Below the pieces are notes generated by a model. That model was not told the origin of the DNA. It did no database searches and saw only the letters and a program-made list of their open reading frames with translations. 64,000 nucleotides of DNA from Lunularia cruciata (taxonomy: Eukaryota > Streptophyta > Marchantiopsida > Lunulariales > Lunulariaceae): contig OX419756.1 of NCBI GenBank assembly GCA_948567375.1, positions 31,908,552-31,972,551 on the forward strand, given 5' to 3'. The first letter of the stretch is position 1. Every line of letters begins with the position of its first letter. A program made the translations under genes and the position numbers. Shown here piece by piece: positions 11,231-22,849 of this stretch.

Positions 11231-11366
11231 CATTTTGTTCTCTCCCTTGTACCGCTTCATGGGGTCTTCCCATCTTTCATTTTTCCTCCGCGGTTGCCTT
11301 TTACCACTGTTAAGTTACCTTTTTTGTTTCTCCCTTGTATGGCTTGATGGGGTCTTCCCATCCTTA
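11231..11366 (+). repeat. Two LINE-type 3' tail fragments
   Basis: Two plus-strand blocks (about 11231-11277 and 11317-11366) share CTCCCTTGTA, then GGGGTCTTCCCATC. The reverse complement of the same block occurs at 16457-16503, at the 3' end of the LINE remnant, and a shorter relative is at 16320-16350. They are best explained as severely 5'-truncated LINE insertions or one internal duplication. Confidence 0.6.
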
Positions 11367-11520
11367 CTGTTAAGTCTAATCCTTCCTGTACGATCTTAGT
11401 AGTAAGGTCATCGTTTGTCATAGTAGTAAGGTCATCTGATCTGACGCGGGCTTTAGCTTCGAGAAACTTAGCCGCTGTGCTATTAATGAGCCTGCGTACA
11501 GCACGTATTCGTGGACTTCA

Positions 11521-11546
11521 TTCCAAGTCCAGAAGCGGACTTGGAA
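11521..11546. other. Perfect 10-bp inverted repeat, 6-bp loop
   Basis: TTCCAAGTCC at 11521-11530 and GGACTTGGAA at 11537-11546 are exact reverse complements around AGAAGC. The element lies about 650 bp upstream of the lectin start. Its role is unknown; a hairpin or a palindromic factor site is possible. Confidence 0.6.
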
Positions 11547-12203
11547 TCAAGTCCACCTGCTGACCGTCACCAAAACTTATCGTGTCTCCGATTCCCGCTA
11601 CACAGAAGCAATTGTATATTTGAGGTAGAGAGGCCATTCAGAACCAGTCAAATGGCCGCTGAAATAAAGGTACTTGAAGTCTTGAAGAAAGAGGCGACCG
11701 GTCGAGCTAGGAGGGCTCCCTCGAGCCGTACAAAGATAAAACGTAAGAGGTAAAATGGAGCCAAATCTTGAAGTCTTGGAAAGATAAGATTCAATATCGT
11801 AACCGGTCTTACCCCGGACCCAACATAGCAATTACGGTACAGTGCAAGCTTGTCGGGTTCCAACGACAATCCGCAACGGGGAATTGACCAGGCGATGGAC
11901 ACTAGTTCCTACACATAGTGTCACACGCGTAAAGTCAACCCTTCGACGATATTCAAGGGAGCAGCCATGGTTGTGCAGTAATGTAGATATAGTTCGTTCA
12001 TTTTGGTGTGGAGCACTGTCTGCTCTTGAGCTCACTTCGAGTGCTTCCAGCCGATATTGCTGGTATCCTTAGTCAATTGCAAACTCTCACAGTCGACACG
12101 GCATCGAGGTTTGTTTCATAAAAGCTCTATACTTGAAGGTTGGATCTGACATTGGACAGAGTGAGATTATACTCTTTTAGGAGTTCCATCCAGCGTTTCG
12201 AAA

Positions 12204-13662
12204 ATGGGCCGCATGCCGGCCTCTGCTGCTCTGCTTCTGTTGGGTGCATGTACGCTGTTCTTGTGCTCTTCTGTCCATGCGCAAGATTCGAAGTTTGAGT
12301 ACAATTTTAGCCGCGGTGATATGGTCTGCAAGAATTTGGCATCATATGTTACGTGCACGAATCTTCCTCCTTATGCTATGAACACAGCAGGCCAGCCCAC
12401 TCCAACTCACCGCAACATTATCTCGGCTGACTCAAACGGGTTCTATGCTTTGGGATTCGAAAAGGCTACTTCTGGGTCGTTCTATCTCTCCATCTATAAG
12501 TTCAATCCGGGTGATCTGTCCGCGAGTCCTTCTATATGGAGAGCCAAGTCAGCCTCGGGAGCAGATGCCAAGATCGACGAAAATGGTACTCTTACCTTCC
12601 TGAAAAGTGGCGCTCTCGAACTGAGAAACTCAAAAGGATCTTTGGTGCGTTTATCAAACCAATCCCTCCAAATCTTGGTTGTCATTTGAACTGATCCCCT
12701 AAGTTCAATTGGTTGAGTCAAGGACATAGAAATGTTAAGTTGCCAATTGACTGTCCCTATGTGACTAATTTACAACCGGGACAAATATTAGATTACTGAA
12801 CTCCACTTTCTTCAATATCATGCAGGTCTGGACCACAGGTACGAAAGGCGCCACTGACCTCGAGTTCTTCTACTCGTCCAATTTGAACTCACTCGCAGGA
12901 AACTTGATTCTGTACAATTCGGGACGTGGTACTGTCTATCAGACTACTACAGTCAACGGCAACAAATTCTTGCTGGATCTGCAACAGCTCCCCACCATAG
13001 TCTGCACCAACGAGGCTACGGGTGTGAAGTGTACCAATCCCCCTCCTTACGCCATGAACACAGCAGGATACAACGACGACCACCGCAATATTATCTGCAT
13101 GGACACCGATGGTCTGTACGCTCTGGGTTTCGAGAAGTCTAGAGGTGGTTTCCATCTTTCCATATACATCTGGAATCCAAGCACCAGAGCAGCTGGGCCA
13201 TTAATCTGGAGAGCAAAAGCATTGAGGGGATCAGATATCCTAGTTGATGAGAAGGCCACTGTGAACTTTCTTCAGAATGGCTCAATCGAATTGAAGAACT
13301 CTGCAGGAAAGATGGTAAGTGTTGGAATCATGACTTTTTAATATTTAATACCCTCTATTCTGTCTGTAACTTGCAGTCCGGGTAATTTGTCATGGAAGTA
13401 TAGGTGTATATATGGGTGTGAAGAGCAAGAATCAAAATAGAAGGAACTTTTGACTATCTGTAATTTATGAATTTTCATCGTTGCATTGCAAAGGCATTCA
13501 TCATAGAGCGTGAACTGAGTTGCACTGTAAATGGTGTTGCAGGTGTGGTCAACTGGTACGAAGAACGCTGGAGTCACTGACCTGGAGTTTGGCCTGGATA
13601 GTGGCAACATGATTCTGTACAATGCTAAGGATACGGCTGTTTGGCAGAGTGCGGGTAACTGA
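12204..13662 (+). CDS. Secreted protein with two tandem bulb-type (GNA-like) lectin domains
   Basis: Exons 12204-12644, 12826-13314 and 13543-13662 join in phase 0 at both GT-AG introns (181 and 228 bp) to give 349 residues. Residues 1-26 form a signal peptide with a Leu/Ala-rich core ending near VHAQ, so the product should enter the secretory pathway. Two homologous halves follow: residues about 45-190 (PPYAMNTAGQ, GFYALGFEK, IWRAKSASG, GNLILY) and about 205-349 (PPYAMNTAGY, GLYALGFEK, IWRAKALRG, GNMILY). The introns fall at equivalent places in the two halves, just before VWTTGTK and VWSTGTK, which supports internal duplication. Bulb-type lectins fold as beta-prisms and classically bind mannose through QxDxNxVxY. 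Both visible motifs keep Asn and Tyr but lack Gln and Asp, so mannose binding is doubtful. The start was chosen because it opens the signal peptide. A defence or wall role is inference. Confidence 0.88.
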
Positions 13663-16456
13663 GAACCGTCGGACGACAGCACTTTATGTTAGCTTTGAGT
13701 ACAATCAAGTCCTCGACCTTGTTCCGGTTTGATCGAATCGGATCAGAGTTATAGGATGAGTTCTTTACTTTGTGATGGATTGAAGTAATTCTAATAGAAA
13801 AGATCATTTAGAAGACAAGACACCCCAATGTAAATCTTAGCCCCGCATAGGCATATGATGGCACGTTTCCTTCAGTGCTATATTGTACCGAAAGACTAGA
13901 AAGTAGAAATTCGTTCAAATGGATTAGATGTATGGATCAATCAAATCTAACCCAAAATCAACTCTAGTGATGAGATAATTTCGAATAAACGGTAAAGAAA
14001 GCAGTTGAACATAATCAAATGTCTATAGATAAGGCCACTTTGATGGGATTATCACTGGACAAGCTGTTGGGGATGATAAAATGAGAGGGAAACATACCGT
14101 GCATGTTGGTTCAGATGAATAATTCCAAGAGTGTGTTTTCCGATTGTGATTGGAATCACAGAAGAATTAATCAGGAGCGTGTGTTTTTAAGTGCATTATT
14201 AATTAATTAATTAATTAAAAATGTTAATTTTCTGTTTTGAATATTGTATGTAATTTTCTGTTTTGAATATCCAAAGTGGATATAACAAGATCAGGATGGT
14301 ATTGCTCAAATAACATTCAAATTTGTGCCATTTTATGAGACGCAACCGACTTGTCACATGGAACTAGCAAACTTAAAACAACTGAAAAATATAAAATATA
14401 AATTACACAAAATAACATGGTTTTTATTTGTCTTGACCATAACCCAATAGCTCTCTGGGACACTAACCAATAGTATGACTGTCATTTGTGATTTGCGTTA
14501 ATCTCCCAAGTCCAGAAGTCTAGAATGAAGTGTATCATAATATTGAATCATTGATCGAGAATACTTAATTTATCTTATAATCTATGTACTATTTGAAATA
14601 ATATTTATAAAATTAAATATAAATTATTTTAATAAATTATATAAATTAATCATCATCTAATAACATAATTTTAGAAATTAAAACCTTTCGATTCTTTTTT
14701 ACCAACAAATTACCAATTACAAATAAATTTTATAAATCTAAAAATAAACCTATAGCACAGGTGAAAATCCAATTAAATCGAAATTCGAAACCCTTCACTG
14801 AAAGTTCTTCAGACTACCAGAAAGTTCTCCTTCGGACTTGGGATCAAGTCAAGTCAATCCAATCGCCCGGTGACCGGGCGATTTCCTGTCGCTTGTCTTC
14901 AATGGGATTGATATACGGCTTCTGAAGTTCTCATGCCCCATACAGGTCTTTGAAGTTTAGCCGGAGAATGTTGCGGCTGTCTTCCTTGCAGAACGTACTG
15001 TGTCATGTACGCCCATCCAGACTATAACCGAGAAATACAGTTTCACATACGTCCGGAACTCCCCCTGCCCAAACGGACCAAAGCGCGAAGTTTACGTCGA
15101 ACTTTTCTTGACGGGTGGTGTTAGTCGTGAAGTATGAGTTAACTTTGAATTATGTTAACGGATATTGATACCATGATTACAACTACACGGTAAAACTCAA
15201 TTTCCATAGGCTTGTGAAAACTAAAAACCAGTATTCGGGGTTTGGGATCTTTATGAGGTCGTTATATTAATCAACTTACAACCATCGAAATTTACATGGT
15301 GTTTACTTTTATTTAGTTACTTTGTGATGGGCGATGAATGGATAGTAAAACTTGTTATGGGATACTAATAATATGACGGATCAGTGCAATTTCTTTTGGC
15401 TATGGACAGAGTTCATACAAGTTTAGAAGATAAATCTTAGGACATATGTAAATACCTTTTGAAACATTATTCAAAACATAATGAATTGGTTACGGCCCTA
15501 GCAAACATAATGAAAACATAACATAGCCCCCGTTTACTTATGCTCATGTAAATCTATCTTGTTCATCCATATACATAGTAAGACTAATTATTCTAAGAGA
15601 CCCTAAGTTGTCATGAAATGAATAGATAACCTGCATGTAACCTAATGTACACCATAACCTAATGTAACAATGTAATGAAAACGAAATGTAATGATAACGT
15701 AATGTAACCTGATAACACCTAATTTGAGAGTGACATTACTCAAATCTTGATAATTTGTTCCCATTGCGTCTACTCAATAATGCAGAAAAAGGGGTTAAAG
15801 GTTTGAATACCAATTTGACAAGCCCAACTCTGTTTCTTGCACCTGGTCTTAACTCATTGAAACATGAGAGGGTTTCAATTCGGAAGTTTATGGCATTGTT
15901 AATTGATCGAGGTGATAACCATAAAAGTTTAGCGAGACAAGCAAACTTCAACATCAGTAATCAACAAAATAATACCAAGGGAATTGTAATTAGCATAAAA
16001 CTTTCATAAAACCTCAACTTCGAAACACATCTCTCTAAAATTTTATGAACCACTTACAAGAAAAATCATGAAACCGTAACAGCCTGAAACCCTATTTCTT
16101 CGCTGGAAAGAGCTACTGCCGCAATGTAGACGCATGATTCAGACTGTGTCACAATGAACTAAGCATGCACAAACTTCTGCGAGTAAAGAAGTTTGACAAT
16201 CTGTCTTCAGTGTCCAGTAGTGTGTTAAGCCTGTTTGTGATCGGCTCGATCTATTTGCCAAATTCCTTGTGAAGCGGAGAATCCTCTCTACAAATACAAG
16301 GGCGACCCGCCTAGAAAAAATGAAGGATGGGAAGACCCCATCAAGCTAGAAGATCTACTACAGTACAATAATTCCTTTGAGCTCGCAATTGGTGTCACCA
16401 ATGACAAATACTTTTATAAATGTAGTCAGTAGGAAGAAGGTCACCACAAAGAACAC
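13663..16456. other. AT-rich spacer downstream of the lectin gene
   Basis: No gene is recognised in about 2.8 kb. It holds a TTAA microsatellite at 14192-14218 (TTAATTAATTAATTAATTAA), a duplicated TAATTTTCTGTTTTGAATAT at 14225-14270, a perfect palindrome at 14861-14883 and repeated TAATGTAAC words at 15640-15710. An 84-residue open frame at 15755-16009 has no recognisable features and is probably chance. Confidence 0.6.
14861..14883. other. Perfect 23-bp palindrome, GC-rich in AT-rich DNA
   Basis: AATCGCCCGGT at 14861-14871, one central G, and ACCGGGCGATT at 14873-14883 form an exact inverted repeat. Its GC-rich core stands out from the surrounding AT-rich spacer. The geometry (11-bp arms, 1-nt loop) favours a dimeric protein site or a transposon scar over an RNA hairpin. 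Confidence 0.65.
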
Positions 16457-19400
16457 ATGAAAGATGGGAAGGCCCAATCAAGCCATACAAGGGAGAGACA
16501 AAAGTGGTGAAATGGGGCTAGGCCCCAATAGTATCGAGATGAGAGATCTGCCCTACCACACCTAAGATATCCAAGCTATGTAAGTTGTAAGGTCTACAAA
16601 CTATTGGACCATCTGGAGAAACATCACCTAGTGTGATTCCTCTCCTCTGGATTGCACCAACCAATGCTCTTTGTAGAGCAATAGACACACATTGTCTAAA
16701 GTATACCACAAAGTATGAGAGTGAGAGTGGTATCCCTTGATATCTAATAAGATAAGCTCTCATGCACTCCCCAAAAAATGTGGCAAACACCATGTCCATC
16801 CATATACCTCCAAGGCTAGAGGAAAAAGAGGTGACCTTGCTGTATACCCCTGTACTTGGAAACCTTGCATGTTGTTGCTCCACTTGCCGTCCATCCAAGA
16901 GGATGAATAATCACTCCCTCCAAAATTTCATCAAGCATAGGATCTTTAACCACAATATCCTTCACTATCACTTGATCATCTTAGACCAAGTATAAGTCTA
17001 CTTTGACACATGTTGTCTGCAAAGCATACAAATGCTCCATCCAAGCAAGATATCCACTCTCTCATGCGATAACAAACACTATATTTCTGATGGCATCATG
17101 AGCAGCTATCCTTGTTCCTCCAAAGGACACCGTATCATATGGACTACTACTGCATCTAGTGTAGAACCACACTCACAAGTGTGTAACAAAGATGTAGACA
17201 GGTGGGCAAAACTTAGGTGAAATCTCATCACTGTAGCAAAGGTGTTTGGTGCAAGTTGGAATGCCCTAATACATAGTCAAGCTAGGATCCAAGAGCATGC
17301 ACCCTTGTTGGAGCAAGAGCAAAGACGTGCTCTATTGGCCCAAGGAATGGACAAGTCAATTAATAGAGAATGTAGTGTATGTTGATACTATTTCTCCATT
17401 ACGGAAGACTGCAAACCTCTAGTCCAATCTGATGGTAGTGAAGCAAAGGATGGAAGGTCCTTCCATGCATGTGGGAATAGACCATGTCTTGTCTTCTGCA
17501 ATAACACTTGGAGAGAAAAGGATCTCTCTTTTACCTTGGCCACATATGTCTCCAAAAATTGCCTATTAGCAACCACAAAATGGGATGAAAGTAGAGATGT
17601 CTAGAGAGCCCAACTACCCAAAAACCCTATAGGTGCCATCTCTTCCATCAATAATTAGCCTACCCCTCCTCATGAGATTAGTAGAGATATTTTTCTACAT
17701 ACCAAATCCCCTTGCACACACTCAAATGTCCCTAGTCTGATGATATCGCCAAAGACTCCCAAAGTCCTCCTATCAAAAGCTCTTAGATGTGATAGGAAAG
17801 TCAAGGAAGGAGGAACCATGTGGAGAAGGTAAGTTGGTTAATGGGAAATACTAGAGGAGAGTATACTCAAGGCCACCTATAGATCTCCTAATAGAGGAAG
17901 GTCATCCACATGGAGAATATCCTCTATAAGAGCAATGTCTAAGAAGCATGTGACAAAATCCTTGGATCCTATTGGCACTCCAAGAATACATGGTCCATTT
18001 ATATGTGTGACACACTCCTTTGGAAACTCAAGGTGGGATGGGAAGGGTGGGGGAGGTTTACTTGAAGAGGACCATGCTCTACACTTTGACACCTTGACTC
18101 TCAAGCCTACAAGATGTAGCTCAATAGTCAAGTGATCAAAGGCCTACCTAATCTGATCTAGAGGGTCCACAATGTGTGTATTGTCTCCTAAGGAGTGAAA
18201 TACACAACCTAGCCAAAAGTAGTAGATAAGAGAGCTTTGAAGTGAGCCATGGCAAATGAAGGGCCCCCTTAAAGGATCTCTCTATCATGTACCAACAATT
18301 GACTCCAAGATGGTGATTTTCTCTTATGACCAACTACTCCGGTGGTAAAGGGAAGCAGGAGAGCTATAAAAAAACCACACAAAATGAATGAGACTTGCCA
18401 AGGATCCAGCGGCCTCCCTAAGCTCTCTAAAGATAGATGCTCAAAAGATACTATTCAAAGTGTTCTCAACCTGCATATGTAGGATGACCCACCCTAGATG
18501 GATATCTAGGATTGCCATGACACTTGAAGATATAGCCTTACAACCTTCAAGTGTAGCTACTCCAAATTGATGTGGATTGAGGTCCTCTCAAAAGTGAGAG
18601 TGTGATGTTGAAGGACAATGGTATGGCTAACCAAGCACAAAAGGATCTCTTCAATAGCAGTTCCCCCTATGTCTTTCTCCATTGCAAGAAGTCAACTAGC
18701 ACCTAATACCCAACTAATTGACATAGGAATATCTCCCCTTGCTTCTGCTACATCAACCTAAAATAGCTCAATAAATCCACTAGAAGGATCATCTACCTGA
18801 AAGTAATCTCTAAGATGCTCATATACCATCTCTAACAAGCCTCTTGAGGAGAGGCAAGAAGCAGTGCACAACTCCTGTGCAAAAAGTGACCTATCAAGAC
18901 ATCAAAGCTACTCAGGCTAATAATCTAAGACCTCTAATGTGACACCCTCTCTTGTCATAGGATGTATTGAGCATAGGAAAGAGATAGTCTTATCAGTGGG
19001 ACTAACCATAAATAAAGAGTGTAGCATCCATGTTGCTCTACTAATTTCTCTTTCCTGATCCAATGTCCTACACCATCATAATTGAGTGGCCTCCGTGGTA
19101 TCCTATGGTAGAACCTGTCTCCTAAAACTTGCAACCCTAACAAACTTATCATGTAGGGCATACCAATCCTCCACTTGGAATCAATGAAAAATCTAGCAAC
19201 CACCTCTTTATGCTCCACACATCCTCCTTTAGCATAATGAAGGCACCATCAAGGGAGTAAGAGGAATAAGAACCATGCTAACTCATCCAAGGGATCATGT
19301 GCCAAATAATCAAGTTGTAGAAAAAAATCATGTCTAGCTTTATCATAGAGTGTGCAGGGTAGCATGTGGAATAGACATAAACATGGAAAACTAGTCTCAA

Positions 19401-19560
19401 ATAACCCCAAGATACACCCACTTGAGATGCTAACCACTCTCATGACTAGGTTGGTATCCTTGGAATGGTCAATAATAGGATAGAAGAAGCATGCATAATC
19501 TTGAGTATCACTATAGTCAATTTTGTTGCTTGCCTCATGTGAACATCCCATGTGGTCCAA
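16457..19560 (-). pseudogene. LINE (non-LTR retrotransposon) reverse transcriptase remnant
   Basis: Minus-strand fragments give a decayed LINE ORF2. Near 18150-18200 one frame reads LGDNTHIVDPLDQIR, matching the catalytic Asp-Asp region (usually ADDTHIVGP) with Asp-to-Gly and Asp-to-Asn damage. This is followed by GLRVKVSKCRAW and GPCILGVPIGSKDFVT at 18110-17930, the typical LINE thumb. Fragments at 17576-17388 and 16898-16518 continue the C-terminal part, the latter ending VGQISHLDTIGA. The upstream segment (19560-18955) is more degenerate and assigned only by position. The 3' tail (16457-16503) recurs near 11.2 kb. Many stops and frameshifts make it inactive. Confidence 0.68.
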
Positions 19561-20686
19561 TCATAGTCCTTCTGCATCCTTCCCACATCCTTTACCCCTT
19601 GCAAGGTAGGTAAAGCATTACTGACACACCTCGCATGGTGTATCCCAAGCTATTTTTGGCAACCCCACATAGGGAAGTGTAGCCATGGCTACCACAAGCA
19701 TAAAAATCATAACACATGATGCTCCTCTCAATGTCTCCCCATACTTCTAAAACCACAGCCCCTCACATCCCAACTCACATGAGTAAATGTTATGTTTCAA
19801 AACCTTAAAAACTATAATCTCTCATAATTTTCAATTCCCTTCTCAAAAAATTTCAAATTAAGTTCCCATGGAACTCAATCATGAATACCAAGAGATAAAA
19901 AATGAAAATTCCTCATCCATCACTCTCAATGTGAATTAATCACTCTAAACCCTAAAAAATCTACTAGTTGTAATTACTTTCTACTCAATTCTCTCTAGCC
20001 TTCAATCTAGGTACCAATGGGACTGAAATTGAAAAATGAACAGAATCAACTATTCACTCATGTGATTTCTATCACTCACAAATTTGATAATATACTATCT
20101 CTCATTTCTCCCTTTCTCTCCCACTTGATGCTCCTCTTTCTCTCTCAAAACTCTTTCAATTAGTTATATAGAAGTCAATTATACTTCTATATAATTTCAA
20201 GTGGAATTTACAAACATTGGCACATAAATCTATGATATTTATAAGAGAGGTACTGATTACTAATATGGGCACTTTTTTTAAGAGAATTTACAAATTTGTG
20301 CATAAAGATATATAATATTTAGAAAGCGGCCCAATTTACATGCAAGAGCACCTTTTTGCAAACTAGTTACAAACAAGAGCATATCTTCTTGCTTGTGCAA
20401 TGCACTCACCTTGCTCAAGCAATGCACTCTTGTTTTTCCTTCTTTTGACAATAGATTTCTAAGTTTTACCATGGCTCAACACCACCTTTGTTTCTCCTTC
20501 TCTCAACAGTAGATTTCTAAGTTTACCATGGCTCATCTCTTACAAGTTTGAGTTATTTTTAGTACTGCACAAGAAGCAAGAGTAGCATATTCAAACTACT
20601 CAAATTGTTATGTCAGCTGATTATACTTTCATAAGCAATAAGCCAAAAAAAATTTGGATAGCAATATTGGATAGTAAGCAGAGTCC
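19561..20686. other. AT-rich spacer, no gene recognised
   Basis: I see no convincing coding exon. Two similar stretches occur at 20430-20475 and 20480-20535 (TAGATTTCTAAGTTT then ACCATGGCTCA in both), a local direct duplication of about 60 bp. Confidence 0.5.
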
Positions 20687-21400
20687 ATGCATCCAAAAAG
20701 CAATGTAGCAAGTGCTTTGGAACCAAATGCATGCAAGTTTGGAGTGTATGTCAACTATAGGAAGGATGGTTTGTTACATGTTTCATCTCTTGCATGTGAT
20801 ACAACTTGCTTGTTCTTTACAAAAACATATCGAGTATGTGGATGCAGTGTAGAAAAATTTGTAGTGCCACTTGTTTGTGATGTTAAAATGATCAAGCTAA
20901 AAGAAATCATCAATCAAGCCCACTTTGAATTATTTGCAAAGACCAAATATGTGGCTACATGGAGCAATAGGGAAGTGTGCAAGAAGAGATTAGTTGATGA
21001 ATACTACAACAACTTCTAGAAAATCTCTTCCCTCTTGGACACTTTGAAAACTACAAACCCAAGAAGTGTAAGAACCGCAAACCCAAGTAAATTCTAATCA
21101 TTGCTTCAAAGGATTATTTATATGTCTTGCCCCTTGGATGCAAGTATCACACTTTTCTTGCCATGTATACACAATTGATGCGTGCCATGCTAGAAGAACA
21201 TACAAGGATGCATAACTTGCTATGAGTGTTCTTGATGGTGTAGGTTGGCTATTTCATGTTGCATTTGTTGTAACACCAGTCAAGAATGCACAAAATTGGA
21301 TGTAGTTTTGTGCACTTATTATAGATGCCATGGGATATGTGATTTCAAAGACTACATCCATCATCAACAATTGAGAAAACGTATAAAACTACAAAAAATG
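20687..21400 (+). pseudogene. MULE-type DNA transposase remnant
   Basis: Plus-strand frames first give 110 residues (20687-21019) ending in TWSNREVCKKRLVDEYYNNF. After a stop and shifts, a transposase core runs at about 21170-21360: TIDACHARRTYKDA, then VLDGVGWLFHVAFVVTPVKN and AQNWM. This is the pattern of the Mutator-like transposase domain (an Asp followed by a HA/R block, a second Asp-Gly, then PVAF and ENW-like residues). Stops interrupt it. I could not identify terminal inverted repeats, so the element boundaries are unknown. The function would have been cut-and-paste transposition. Confidence 0.55.
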
Positions 21401-22332
21401 GTGGAATAATCTTGAATATTATCGTCAATTAATGTTTGATCTATAACACCCATTTGTGCATGGGTGTGGTATTGTGATATTTAGCTTAGTATTACAAGTA
21501 CTTGAGAGATATTATTTATATAGAGATAAAGGATGGTTTTACATTAATCATGATTAGCTAAAGTTAGTCATAGCTAGGATAGTGGAAACCTTACTTTAGA
21601 GGAAGTGGAAAAGATGAGGACCACTATTTTAGAATCTAGTGTGTTTACTTGGTATTATCCCTAGGTGTTTGGCTTTGAGGAAAGAGTTGAGAACTCTTGG
21701 GCCCGCAAGCCTTTTTGTTTTGGATTCTTCTATAGTCCAAGGATAGCCCATGTGAAGGAATCCTTGACTTAGTGGTTGGATCAAGATAAGATCACATTCT
21801 TAGTAGAATATACCCATGTGGATGGATATTCCTTTATAATTTTTGACTTTACTTGACTGTTAGCCTAGTAACTTGAGTTACTCCAATAATTAGTAATTTT
21901 GGTGCGTAACTATTTCACAAGTATATAAACAAGGGGTGAGGAAGTACTCATCATCCTTTCATTTGCAACTATCTCTCTCTCATTGAGTTCTCTAGTGAGA
22001 AATGTCTTGAGTATTGGAGTGTTAGCCTTGGAAGAGTATGATGGAGTTGGGGTTCTTTGCCTTCTTAGTCCATGGTGTGCTACCATAATAGCCATTAGAG
22101 GTTCATCCTGAGTGAGAGACAAGCAGGCTCATAGATCATCTTCAAGTTGTTTTCCTAATCAACATCTTTATTTCCTTTATGGCTTGATCTATATTTTGCA
22201 AGGCAACTTTGGCACATCCTTATCCTTGCATGATTGTTTGGTAAGCATTTGACTAACTCATTTGAACCCTATGTTGCTCAAAGAATTCATTGATTTACAA
22301 CTTAATTTATATTGAGACATATGTAGACAAGA
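21401..22332. other. Spacer between MULE remnant and gypsy LTR, no gene recognised
   Basis: Only short frames are present; none shows a recognisable domain. It may include the unrecognised 3' part of the MULE. Confidence 0.45.
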
Positions 22333-22814
22333 TGTAGCAATATGGAGTTTACAGATAAGTTAGTTGAGACTAACAAAGTACCAAATAGGCCAAATTAGCC
22401 AAGAATTATAAGAATATTTTAGAATTATCTAGGAAGCTACTTGGTACCTTCCAAGTATTAAGTAATGTGTATGTCAAATGGTGACTTCTAAGAGGAAGTT
22501 TCTTGGAAAAATTCATGGCTAGCTTAGCTTGCACGCCAAGTAGGTAACTTTTAGAAGGAAGTTTCTTGATTAGCTTAGCTTGCATGCCAAGTAGGTGGCT
22601 TATAGAAGGAACCTTCTTGAGAAACTTCTTTATTAGCTTAGCTTGCACTCTAAGAAGGCAACTTTTAGGAAGCTTCATGAGGAGCTTCTCATGAGCTTTG
22701 TATATTCTCTATAAATACCAAAGCCCAAGTTTGTGTTAGGTATTAAGAGTTTCCCTCATTCAAGAGTCCCAATGCAATCTTCTATTCTCTTATTTCTCTC
22801 CCTGGTCTTTTACA
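22333..22814 (+). repeat. 5' LTR of the truncated gypsy element
   Basis: It starts TGTAGCAATATGGAG and ends TTTTACA (TG...CA). It contains about three diverged copies of a roughly 60-bp unit around TAGCTTAGCTTGCATGCC between 22490 and 22660, and a TATA-like CTCTATAAATACC near 22708. Similarity to the chromovirus LTRs shows the same family. Confidence 0.75.
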
Positions 22815-22815
22815 T

Positions 22816-22827
22816 TGGTATGAGAGC
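22816..22827 (+). other. Primer-binding site (initiator Met-tRNA type)
   Basis: TGGTATGAGAGC lies one base after the LTR end. It differs at one position from TGGTATCAGAGC, the usual plant site for initiator Met-tRNA priming. Confidence 0.7.
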
Positions 22828-22849
22828 AAGAATGAGATAGATAGAATTT

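Noticed and set aside
11511-11753. 80-residue open frame, plus strand
   Set aside because: It overlaps an inverted repeat, has no domain, and has opposite-strand frames of equal length, so it is probably chance.
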